NCBI RefSeq assembly: GCF_016894385.1
Contig: NZ_CP069812.1
Coordinates: forward strand, 3,729,001-3,793,000
DNA: 64,000 nt
Direction of reading: 5' to 3'
Source of the DNA: Cupriavidus oxalaticus
GTDB taxonomy: Bacteria; Pseudomonadota; Gammaproteobacteria; Burkholderiales; Burkholderiaceae
The notes under the pieces were generated by a model. It did no database searches, was not told where the DNA came from, and saw only the letters and a list, made by a program, of their open reading frames with translations. Below, in pieces: positions 54,490 through 62,319 of this stretch (its first letter is position 1; every line of letters begins with the position of its first letter). A program made the translations under genes and the position numbers.

Positions 54490-54907
54490 CTCTACTTCTC
54501 CTCTTATAGATTTTGGTTCGGATGCTAGCGCGCGGCTCGCTTGAAGCCTGGCGCCGGACCGTGACGCACATGCCGCCGGCGATCGTGTCGATAGGCGGCC
54601 TGCGCACGCTGTGCCTGTTGCGAACGGGCACGGCGGCGTGCCCTGCATGGCCGGGACTTGCGTCGCACGGCGAGGGCTGTCTTACCCGAAAGACAAGCCA
54701 GCCGATTATAGCGGTGGCCCTTTCGGCACGGAGCATCGCGCCAATGCGGGTTTTCGCTAGTCGATTGCGACAATGCGCGTGTGATTTTCGCATTGTGGGA
54801 CGAGCAACACTGCGATGGATTTTGTAACCCGGCTTGCGGTCAAATGGACCGACTGATAAAAAACAGTCCCCGCCATTGGCGGGTTCCTGTTCGCTCCGGC
54901 CGAGGGA
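54490..54907. other. Intergenic region between the TRAP receptor and the LamB-like gene
   Basis: These 418 bp lie between divergent genes. No convincing gene was found. A hairpin with AACAG...CTGTT arms and a CCCGCC/GGCGGG core (54862-54891) sits just upstream of the LamB-like frame and could be a regulatory structure; it lacks a T-tract and is not a terminator. An AT-richer part around 54700-54860 probably holds the promoters. Confidence 0.5.
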
Positions 54908-56686
54908 TTGGCCCGCTGGCATCGTTGTTTGTTGTCCGTCTTGCCGTTCGTCTTGCTGCCCGTCTTGCTACCCGTCTTGCCGTCCCCTTCCCGCCGGCAT
55001 ACCGCCGTCCTGCCCTGCCCGAGCGCTGCCGCCGGGCCGCGCGGCTGGCCCGTGCGCCGCTTCGGCTTTGCCGTGCTGGCCGCCTGGGGGCTGGCGGCAT
55101 GCGCGCAGGCGGGCGGGCCGCTGGCGGTGGCCGCAAGCGATGGCACGCAGCCGCCGCGCATTGCGCCGCGTCCGGCGGTGCCGCCGCTGGTGCTGGCCGC
55201 GAATACGACGGCAGTTCCCGGGCAGTCGACCGTCCAGCCTGGCGCTGCGGCCCCTGCGGGCCAGGACGACCCGCTGGCGGCGCTGATTGCCGGCCATGGG
55301 ACCCCGCCGGCAGCCAGCGTGCCCGATCCCGGTTTCGTGGGCCCGCCCGAGCCGCCCGAGCCGCCCGCGCCCCCGCAACCGCCGCTGGTGCTGTTCCCGC
55401 CCCGGCTGGGCGAATTCCAGCCCGATCCGCCGGCACAGCTGGCAGAAGCCAGGACGGATGCACCGGCGGACGCACCCGGGGACGCCGCGGCCGTCAACAC
55501 GGCCCAGGCACCTTCCGAAGCCCCGCCTGTGCTGCGTTCGCAACTTCCCGCCGACGATCCCGCGGGCGACTCGGTGTGGCGCCTGGGCTACAGCGGCCGC
55601 GCTGCGGTCGAAGACCGCCCCGCCACCATGCGGGCCTGCCCGGGCGGCGCGCTGTCGACCGGCATCGGCAGCGGACTGGCCTGCCGCAGCGCCGGCGAAG
55701 TGAAGATCCGCGAGTCGGTACTCGACCTCGATGGCGGTGCGCAGGTAATGCTGATCGCCCAGGCGCGCGGCACCGACGCCACCACTGTCAACGGCCGCCC
55801 TGCCGCGATCGATCCCTACGCCCTGGTGCCGCAGTTCTATACGGCCGTCAGCGGTCTGGCGGTGCTGGACGGCGCCACCATGTGGGCCGGCCGGCGCGAC
55901 AACGCGCCGTTCCTGATGTCGTCCGGGCTATTGCCGCCCAATTCCACGGCGATGCGCTTCGGCGTCGACAATGCCAAGGTGATCGGCGACATCGGGCTGA
56001 GCTACCAGTACACCGCGCGCGCCGACCAGAACGGGCAGAACCTGCCGAGCTACCACTCGCTGCGCACCGCGCCGATCCCGACCAACGACAAGGGCTCGGT
56101 GCAACTGGGCTTCACTCGTGTCGAAGCCCAGCCGATGGTGGATGACACCGGCGGCGCATGGTGGGCGTCGGCGCTGCACGAGCAGAAAGGCGTGCTGTAC
56201 GGGACCAATCGCCTGGGCATGCAGTTCGGCTCGGGCTCGCGCAATGCCATGACCGGCTATACCGGCATGGGGCCGTCGCTGTCGCGCATGCGCGTGGCGG
56301 AATCGATCGAATGGAGGGGCCGCTCGGGGCTGGGCGGCGCGGTGGAGCAGAGCCTGCAGTTCGATCGTTCGCCGGTCGGCACGCTGCAGTGGACCACCAC
56401 GCGCGTACGGCCTACCTATGTGGCGAGCGACCAGTTCCGCCTGAACTTCGAGGTATCGCACGACCAGATTTCGTCGGGCTTCGGCGTCGGCGGCCAGCGC
56501 ACCGCCCTGACGGTGGCGCCCACGCTGACGCTGGGCAAGTCGGCCGGCAACGCCAACCTGCGCGCGTTCTATACCTACAGCCGCGCCAGCGACGTGGACG
56601 GCATCGGCTATACCGCGCCGGCCGACGCGTGGGCGTCGCAGGCCAGCGGCTCGATCTTCGGCTTGCAGCTCAATCGGCGCTGGTAG
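54908..56686 (+). CDS. LamB/maltoporin-like outer membrane protein with lipobox leader
   Basis: A product of up to 592 residues. From the GTG at 55052 there is a signal sequence (RRFGFAVLAAWG) ending LAAC-AQA, readable either as a lipobox or as an AXA signal-peptidase site. A proline/alanine-rich linker of about 130 residues follows (PPEPPEPPAPPQPPL), then a region from about residue 220 that resembles the carbohydrate porin LamB: VPQFYTAVSGLAVLDGATMWAGRRDN, strand-like aromatic-girdle repeats and a C-terminal strand ending LQLNRRW. The assignment is by pattern, without a database search. The start at 54908 is a TTG and uncertain. Substrate unknown. Confidence 0.7.
   Translation: MARWHRCLLSVLPFVLLPVLLPVLPSPSRRHTAVLPCPSAAAGPRGWPVRRFGFAVLAAWGLAACAQAGGPLAVAASDGTQPPRIAPRPAVPPLVLAANTTAVPGQSTVQPGAAAPAGQDDPLAALIAGHGTPPAASVPDPGFVGPPEPPEPPAPPQPPLVLFPPRLGEFQPDPPAQLAEARTDAPADAPGDAAAVNTAQAPSEAPPVLRSQLPADDPAGDSVWRLGYSGRAAVEDRPATMRACPGGALSTGIGSGLACRSAGEVKIRESVLDLDGGAQVMLIAQARGTDATTVNGRPAAIDPYALVPQFYTAVSGLAVLDGATMWAGRRDNAPFLMSSGLLPPNSTAMRFGVDNAKVIGDIGLSYQYTARADQNGQNLPSYHSLRTAPIPTNDKGSVQLGFTRVEAQPMVDDTGGAWWASALHEQKGVLYGTNRLGMQFGSGSRNAMTGYTGMGPSLSRMRVAESIEWRGRSGLGGAVEQSLQFDRSPVGTLQWTTTRVRPTYVASDQFRLNFEVSHDQISSGFGVGGQRTALTVAPTLTLGKSAGNANLRAFYTYSRASDVDGIGYTAPADAWASQASGSIFGLQLNRRW
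54938..54985. repeat. Four-copy 12-bp tandem repeat
   Basis: Four adjacent units of the form GTCTTGCYRYYC (54938, 54950, 54962 and 54974). In the LamB-like frame they would encode the repeated VLPF/VLLP; on the other strand they give a GKTGSK-type repeat. They lie upstream of the probable signal sequence and may be in the leader rather than the mature protein. Confidence 0.85.
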
Positions 56687-57401
56687 CGCCAGTCTGCCAG
56701 CTGCGCCGAGTGGAGGCGGCGGTCGCTGCGCTGTCGGCAGCCGCCGGCTTGCGGCACAGCCAGTGGAACACCAGCGTCGCCGCCAGGCCGCCGCCGAGCT
56801 GCGCCAGCACGAAGCCCGGCACATCGACCGGCCGGATCCCGGTGAAGGTATTGGTCAGCGCGCAGGCAATGGTCAGCGCCGGATTGGCAAACGATGTCGA
56901 CGACGTGAACCAGTAGCCCGCCGTGATATAGCCCCCCACCACGAACGGCACCAGCTGCGGCCGGCTGCGCAGCGTGCCGATGCCCACGCCGACCAGCCCG
57001 AAGGTTGCCACGCATTCGCTCCACCACATCGATGCACCGGTACGCGCCTGGCCCGACCACGCCAGCGCCGGCTCGCCGAACATCGCATGCGCGGCCAGCA
57101 CGCCGCACACGCCGCCCGCCAGCTGCACCGCCACGTAGCGCAGCGCATCGCGCGGCGACAGCGTGCCCTGCACCAGCGCGGACAGGCTCACCACCGGGTT
57201 GAAGTGCCCGCCGGACACCGGCCCCAGCGAGACCAGCAGCGCCACCAGCCCGGCGCCGGTCGCCAGCGAATTGGCCAGCAGCGCCAGCGCGGTATCGCCG
57301 GCGGCAAGGCGCTCGGCGCGGATGCCCGAGCCGACCACGATCGCCACCAGCAGCGCCGTGCCCAGTCCTTCGGCCACCAGGCGGCGGGCGCGCGTACTCA
57401 T
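56670..57401 (-). CDS. MIP/aquaporin family channel
   Basis: A 243-residue channel of the major intrinsic protein family with six hydrophobic helices. The two pore-lining boxes are visible: NPV in GGHFNPVVSLSALV and NPA in SFANPALTIACALTNTF. The second box (NPA) is canonical; the first has valine in place of alanine. The substrate could be water, glycerol or an uncharged metalloid such as arsenite, and no ars gene is adjacent to help. Its 3' end overlaps the LamB-like gene's stop by 17 bp (convergent). Confidence 0.9.
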   Translation of the reverse strand: MSTRARRLVAEGLGTALLVAIVVGSGIRAERLAAGDTALALLANSLATGAGLVALLVSLGPVSGGHFNPVVSLSALVQGTLSPRDALRYVAVQLAGGVCGVLAAHAMFGEPALAWSGQARTGASMWWSECVATFGLVGVGIGTLRSRPQLVPFVVGGYITAGYWFTSSTSFANPALTIACALTNTFTGIRPVDVPGFVLAQLGGGLAATLVFHWLCRKPAAADSAATAASTRRSWQTGATSAD

Positions 57402-57750
57402 CGCTGCGCTCCGATACCGGCGCGGTGGCCGGCGGGCAAGCGCAAGGTAGCGCCAACGGGGGCGAGACCGGTGGGGAAAGTTTGCAGCGGCAAGATCGAC
57501 AACGTCGCCTGAGACGACGCCTCATACGGTGGCATTCAGCGGGAGAGGTCCGCGCGAAACTGGAGCGCGATGCCCGGCGCGGACGCGACAGTGTTCCGCC
57601 GGCGCCCCGGAGCGTCAATGCGCGGCCGCTCTGTTGTGTGCTGACGCCGGGTATCGAATCGACACCGCGGGGTGGCTCTCGTCGCCGCAGGCTCTTGCCA
57701 AAGCTGTCCGGCTCATGCGGCGACTCGACAGCGCCCGACCTGAGTTCGCG
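57402..57750. other. Intergenic region, nothing recognised
   Basis: These 349 bp lie between the aquaporin start and the stop of the coiled-coil gene. The sequence is GC-rich without an evident gene, hairpin with T-tract or repeat. The aquaporin promoter should lie near 57402-57540. Confidence 0.5.
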
Positions 57751-58215
57751 TCAGCGCAACAGGAACGCGATATCGTCCACGCCGATCTGCGACACCGGGA
57801 TGCCCTTGCGGCGCTGGAACAGGATGTGCTGCTGCACGCGGCTGCGCTGCCCGGCGAAGACCGCCGGGTCGATCGGCGTCCCGAGGCGCATGTAGTGCTG
57901 CACCAGCAGCTTGTAGGCGCGATGGCGCACCTGCATGGCCTCGGCGCTGGCACGCAGCCGCCGGATCTCGGCCGGACTGCGGTCCACCGCCTGGTGCAGT
58001 TCGTCGACGGTGCGGGCGTGGAGCTCGCGATAGACATCGCGTTCCGCCTCGGCGTGGTGCAGCGCATCGCGCAGCTCGCGGATCTTGCGCTGCAGCTTCA
58101 GCGCCTGCGTCACCGCCTGCTGTACCTTGCCTGCCGCGCCGAGCGCTTGGCTCGCCGCCGTCATGGTGCTCTTCCACAGGCCGAGCTCGCCGGCCGACCC
58201 GATCAACGTATTCAT
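57751..58215 (-). CDS. Hypothetical coiled-coil protein
   Basis: A 154-residue protein of unknown function. Residues of about 35-100 form a strong coiled coil (KLQRKIRELRDALHHAEAERDVYRELHARTVDELHQAV, described by its heptad pattern), preceded by a glycine/alanine leader and followed by HRAYKLLVQHYMRLGTP and a C-terminal GIPVSQIGVDDIAFLLR. No signal peptide or membrane helix. The C-terminal half may be a small conserved domain, but none was recognised. It lies at the edge of the acquired region to its right. Confidence 0.7.
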   Translation of the reverse strand: MNTLIGSAGELGLWKSTMTAASQALGAAGKVQQAVTQALKLQRKIRELRDALHHAEAERDVYRELHARTVDELHQAVDRSPAEIRRLRASAEAMQVRHRAYKLLVQHYMRLGTPIDPAVFAGQRSRVQQHILFQRRKGIPVSQIGVDDIAFLLR

Positions 58216-58328
58216 CTGACCCCCCGGTAGAAAGGACTTCCTGGGCCGGGTACCGCATTGTTCTGCTGCCGAGTGCGGTTTTGCCGGCGCGCGACGCCCT
58301 GCCGGGTGAGAAGTGGGATGGCAGGGCG

Positions 58329-59033
58329 TCAGGCAATCCTAGAGATACCTATAACGGGTGCCAAGTAGAAGATATTTACTTCTGGGTTGGGTGTTGCGTG
58401 GCAGACAAGGACATTGGCCATGTTGCTTGTGGGCCGGCGAATGATCGACGCGGTGTCCCAAGGCAAAAAGCCCGGCTGTCGCAGGTTCCGGATCATCGGG
58501 AATCCCACGAGGCTGTGGGCGCGCAGCAGACTCCCGAACCGCTTCGATAGGCGCCGCTGGTCCATCGGAACGATCACCTCAAAGGCGTCGTCCTTGCGGA
58601 TCCATTCGGATGGCGGATTTTGCCGATGCTTGATCTTGAGCTTGAAAGAGGTGCGGTTGTAGACGTTGTTTCCGATGTACTTTTCGTTGGTCAGAATCTG
58701 GTGGATGGAGCCACGGGTCCATGGCCGGTCGACATCGTTGCGGATACCTTCCCGATTGAGCCCGAGGCGATGACCCGCTCGGGCATTCCGCCTTCGAGGA
58801 ACAGGGAGTAGATGCGATGCACGACGGCAACTTCCTCAGGCGGAACGGGGATCAAGAGGACACGATCCGTCTGAATGCTCTTCTTTTCGCCACGCCGGAG
58901 GATTCCCTTGATCGGATGATCTTCGTCCAGCAGCTGGCGCCGCAGGCCGAACCCGCAGGTCCTCCTTGCCGATAGCCACCATGCAGAATCAGCGTCCGAT
59001 GTCCGGCGAAAACTTTTACCGATAGTGTGGCTC
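58329..59033 (-). pseudogene. Large serine recombinase remnant (C-terminal part, frameshifted)
   Basis: Translated in pieces, this stretch matches the recombinase (Recombinase/zinc-ribbon) part of serine recombinases: VKVFAGH...GGYRQGGPAG in one frame, then a shift near 58952 to FGLRRQLLDEDHPIKG and DRVLLIPVPPEEVAVVHRIY, then a shift near 58762 to GLNREGIRNDVDRPWTRGS and HQILTNEKYIGNNVYNRTS, then FEVIVPMDQRRLSKRFGSL. The N-terminal catalytic domain with the active serine is missing. It is a decayed mobile-element integrase beside the type I secretion genes. Confidence 0.85.
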
Positions 59034-59114
59034 AATAGATTGCCACCCTGACTTGCCGGCTTCCACAGGTTCCTGATGTGCTTCGCCGATGACAGTCGAA
59101 CACCGGCGGCGCGA

Positions 59115-59570
59115 CTAGAGTTCGAGCACATGCATCGTTCGCTCGCCCTGCGGCGCCAATTGATGTAGCACCTTGCCGTTGAGAACCGTGGCCTTCAGAT
59201 CGTCCAGCACTTCCTTGGCGCCATCATAGGGCGCGATCAGGTCAATGAGGAACACCCTATTGCCAGATTTCCAGTCGCCCGGCGCCAGTTGGTATGGCGG
59301 CTTGGCAAAGCGCTCGGCCACGGCATCAGACAGACAGGCCCAGGTCACGAAGGCCGTAGGCATCTCCCCCCGCATGTACAGCTTGGCCTGTTCCAGGATC
59401 AGCGGCGGCATCACGCGCCACTCCAGATCGGCAAAGAAGCTGTGGCGGGTGGTCGGGTTGTTCATCATCAGCCAGGACACCGGTCCCAGCAGCGGAATCT
59501 TCTTGATGACGCGCTGTGCCTGTTCGGCTGCAAACTGCATCAGCTTTTCGTTGTCGGTCGGGATGGTCAT
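59115..59570 (-). CDS. Toxin-activating lysine acyltransferase (HlyC family)
   Basis: HlyC-type enzymes attach fatty acyl groups from acyl-ACP to internal lysines of RTX toxins in the cytoplasm. The 151-residue protein has the family sequence LGPVSWLMMNNP, the catalytic histidine His43 (TRHSFFADLEW), PPLILEQAKLYMRGEMPTAFVTWA and the second active residue Asp110 (VFLIDLIAPYDG). Its start overlaps the tolC-like stop (59567-59570). No RTX toxin gene is in the window, so the target is unknown, perhaps beyond the right edge. Confidence 0.92.
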   Translation of the reverse strand: MTIPTDNEKLMQFAAEQAQRVIKKIPLLGPVSWLMMNNPTTRHSFFADLEWRVMPPLILEQAKLYMRGEMPTAFVTWACLSDAVAERFAKPPYQLAPGDWKSGNRVFLIDLIAPYDGAKEVLDDLKATVLNGKVLHQLAPQGERTMHVLEL

Positions 59571-60988
59571 TGGATGCTCGTCCTTGGTTGCTTGGTATTG
59601 GAGGCTGTGGGCATGGCAGGCACCGTAGGCGTTTCCTGTTCCAGATTGTTGGTCAGCAGTGCATTGACAGCTAGCACGTCCGACTCGGTCAGCGTGCCGG
59701 CGGCTGCCTTAAGGCGCATGCCCTGCAGGATCGTGTCGTAACGGGCCCTCGCAAGGTCGCGTTGCGCCGCGAAAAGCTGCTGTTCGGCATTGAGCACGTC
59801 GATGTTCACGCGCGTACCGATCCGGTAGCCGATCTTGTTGGCGTTCACGGAATCCAAGCTCGATGTGACCGCCGAGGTCAGCGCCTCCACCTGCGACAAT
59901 CCGCTGGTCACGCCGCCATACGCTTGCCGAGCCTGCGTGGCTGCCTGACGTCGCGCCGCTTCGAGTTCAGCCCGCGACTTGTACCGGTTGGCAATTGCCT
60001 CATTGACCCGCGAATTGACCGCGCCGCCCTGGTAGAGCGGGATCGTCAGTTGTAGCCCGATGGTGCCAGAGCGTACCCGGTTCTCGATGTCCGCCGGTGA
60101 GGTCATAGAGCCCGAGGTGTAGTTGTTGCCATAGCCGGCCGTGAAGTCCAGCGTCGGCAGGTGCGCGGCCCGGTTCTTCGACACCTCCTTCTCGGCCACT
60201 TCGGTGGCCGCCACCTGGGTGCGGACCGCCGGATTGTTCGTGCGGGCGTTGTCCATCCACGCCGCCACGTCCATTGGTTCGGGGCTCGGCAGGCTGACGT
60301 CGGCTCTGAGGCCCGCCAGCGGCTCCGGAAGCGTGCCGACAATGCGCTCCAGTTCGGCCTGCCTGGCCTCCTGGTCGTTGAGCGCCTGCACCAACTGCGA
60401 GCGCCCTAGATCGTGCCGGGACTGCGCCTCGTACACATCGGTAATGGTGGCTTCGCCCACGTCATAGCGGCGCTTGGCCAGTACTCGCTGTTGCTCGACC
60501 GCTTTCAGCTGCGCCTTGGCGACCGTTACGCTGTCGCGCGCCGTCAGCAGGTCGAAGTAGGCCTGCGACGTGCGCACGATCAGGTCGCTCTCGGCCTGGG
60601 CGAACTGAGCCTGTGCCTGCTCGACCTGCGCGCCGGCCTGCGCTACGCCGAGCCAGTTGGCAACGCGGATCACGGGCTGGGAAAGCTGCAGGTTCCAGGC
60701 CCAGTTGTTGACATTCCGGTCCTGGTACGGGCTGCCGGCAAAGCTGGCCTGCCCGTTCTGGCGCCCGCCATTGCCGTTCAGGTTCACGGTCGGCAGCACG
60801 CCGGCGCGGGCCTGTGGAAGCTTCTCTCGGCCGGCCTCCAGCGCATAGCGCGCCGCCTCGAAGGTCGGATCGCCACCCTGGGCGAACCTGTAGACGGACA
60901 GCAGATCAATGGCGGTGGCAGGTGTAGCGGTCAGCGCCACCAGCACCGTCAGCGCGGTGCCAGTCAAAATATGCTGTCTTGCCATCAC
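59567..60988 (-). CDS. TolC family outer membrane channel of a type I secretion system
   Basis: A 473-residue outer-membrane factor. A signal peptide (ALTVLVALTATPATA) is followed by two TolC repeats: LSVYRFAQGGDPTFEAARYALEA begins the first, and IGYRIGTRVNIDVLNAEQQLF is characteristic of the second. It overlaps hlyC at its 3' end and the HlyD-like gene at its 5' end. It would form the outer-membrane exit of the HlyB-HlyD exporter encoded upstream. Confidence 0.94.
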   Translation of the reverse strand: MMARQHILTGTALTVLVALTATPATAIDLLSVYRFAQGGDPTFEAARYALEAGREKLPQARAGVLPTVNLNGNGGRQNGQASFAGSPYQDRNVNNWAWNLQLSQPVIRVANWLGVAQAGAQVEQAQAQFAQAESDLIVRTSQAYFDLLTARDSVTVAKAQLKAVEQQRVLAKRRYDVGEATITDVYEAQSRHDLGRSQLVQALNDQEARQAELERIVGTLPEPLAGLRADVSLPSPEPMDVAAWMDNARTNNPAVRTQVAATEVAEKEVSKNRAAHLPTLDFTAGYGNNYTSGSMTSPADIENRVRSGTIGLQLTIPLYQGGAVNSRVNEAIANRYKSRAELEAARRQAATQARQAYGGVTSGLSQVEALTSAVTSSLDSVNANKIGYRIGTRVNIDVLNAEQQLFAAQRDLARARYDTILQGMRLKAAAGTLTESDVLAVNALLTNNLEQETPTVPAMPTASNTKQPRTSIQ

Positions 60989-62319
60989 CGCTCCCGCAAC
61001 GCTTCGTCCTTGTAGCGCAGCAGCGGCGACAGGAAGTAAGAGATCATGCGGCGCTCGTCCACGCGGATGTCCGCCGTCACGCTCATGCCGGGCGTGAGCG
61101 TGCCCTTGCGCCCGTTCACCGAGTTCGGCGTGGCCGCCGAGGCGAGCCGGATGCGCACGGGATAGATCGGCCCCAGCTTCTGGTCATTGATGGCGTCGGT
61201 GCCCACCCATTGGACTGTGCCTTCGATGTAGCCAAAGCGGGTGAAGTCGAAGGTCTCCACCTTGGTGATGACGCGCTGGCCGGGCTTGACGTAGCCGATG
61301 TCCTTGTTCTGCACCTGGGCATCTACTTCCAGCGCCGTGTGCTCCGGCACCACGGTTGCCACCGGCTGGGCCTGCGTGACCACACCGCCGACGGTGGTCA
61401 CGGCCAGTTGCTGCACCACGCCGTCAATCGGGGCGCGCAGGATCTGCAGGTCGCGGCGCTGGGTGGCCTTGACCAGTTCCAGTTCGGCGGTCGCGGCTTT
61501 GCGGCTTTCCTCAGCCAGTTCCGCCGAGTGGCGCGCGGCGAACTCAGCCACGGCCTGCGCGCGCTGCTGCTGCGCGGCGTTCAGGCCGGCGTTGGCCTCG
61601 GCCAGCCGGTTGGTCTGCAGGGCCAGTTCCTTCCGCAGGTTGATCAATTCCAGCCGGGTCTCGATCAGGCCCGTCTCGGCGATGTGGCCGGTCTTGACCA
61701 GCTCCTCGCGCATGTCGTTCTTCTTGGTCACCAGCGGCAGGCTCGCGTGAATCTGCTCCAGGCTGGCGGCGGCACCATCGCGGTCGGCGCGCTTGCGGGC
61801 GATCTCGGCGTCCAGTGCGGCCATTTTGGCACGGTGCTCGGCCAGCGCGCTGGTCAGCAGCGCCTGCTGCGTCCTGGCGATGTCATCAGGTAGCCCCTCG
61901 ATAGCCGGCATGGTGGCTTTACCGTCGAGGATCGATGTCAAGCGCCGTATTTCGGCTTGGGCTTCCCAGTGGTCCCGTTGCAGACGGTCGCGGTCGGCGG
62001 CGGTCGTGGTCGGGTCCAGTTCGATCAGGACATCGCCGGCCTTCACACGCTGCCCGTCGCGCACGTAGATCTGGCGCACGATGCCGGCTTCGAGCGGCTG
62101 TATCACCTTGGACTTGCCCGAAGGGATGACCTTGCCCTGCGCGGACACCACCACGTCCATCCTGGCGAACACGGCATGGGTCAGCGCGATGGCAGCCATG
62201 CCACAAACCATCAGGGTAATCCTGCCGGCCTTTCCCGCCGGGCGGCGGCTGCGCACGCCGCTCGCGGCGCGCTCGAAATCGTCCAGCACCGGGTTCGGTG
62301 CGGGCTGTTTGTCAGACAT
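60985..62319 (-). CDS. HlyD family membrane fusion protein of type I secretion
   Basis: A 444-residue periplasmic adaptor with one N-terminal membrane helix (GRITLMVCGMAAIALTHAVFA). After it come the beta-barrel/lipoyl part (VVSAQGKVIPSGKSKVIQPLEAGIV), a long coiled coil and the C-terminal VTADIRVDERRMISYFLSPLLR. It overlaps the HlyB-like gene by 8 bp and the TolC-like gene by 4 bp, so the export genes are tightly coupled. The ATG at 62319 is preceded by GGAGAGTTCC. Confidence 0.95.
   Translation of the reverse strand: MSDKQPAPNPVLDDFERAASGVRSRRPAGKAGRITLMVCGMAAIALTHAVFARMDVVVSAQGKVIPSGKSKVIQPLEAGIVRQIYVRDGQRVKAGDVLIELDPTTTAADRDRLQRDHWEAQAEIRRLTSILDGKATMPAIEGLPDDIARTQQALLTSALAEHRAKMAALDAEIARKRADRDGAAASLEQIHASLPLVTKKNDMREELVKTGHIAETGLIETRLELINLRKELALQTNRLAEANAGLNAAQQQRAQAVAEFAARHSAELAEESRKAATAELELVKATQRRDLQILRAPIDGVVQQLAVTTVGGVVTQAQPVATVVPEHTALEVDAQVQNKDIGYVKPGQRVITKVETFDFTRFGYIEGTVQWVGTDAINDQKLGPIYPVRIRLASAATPNSVNGRKGTLTPGMSVTADIRVDERRMISYFLSPLLRYKDEALRER

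Noticed and set aside
54862..54891. Hairpin before the LamB-like frame
   Set aside because: Lacks a T-tract on either strand, so not called as a terminator; mentioned only as a possible leader structure.
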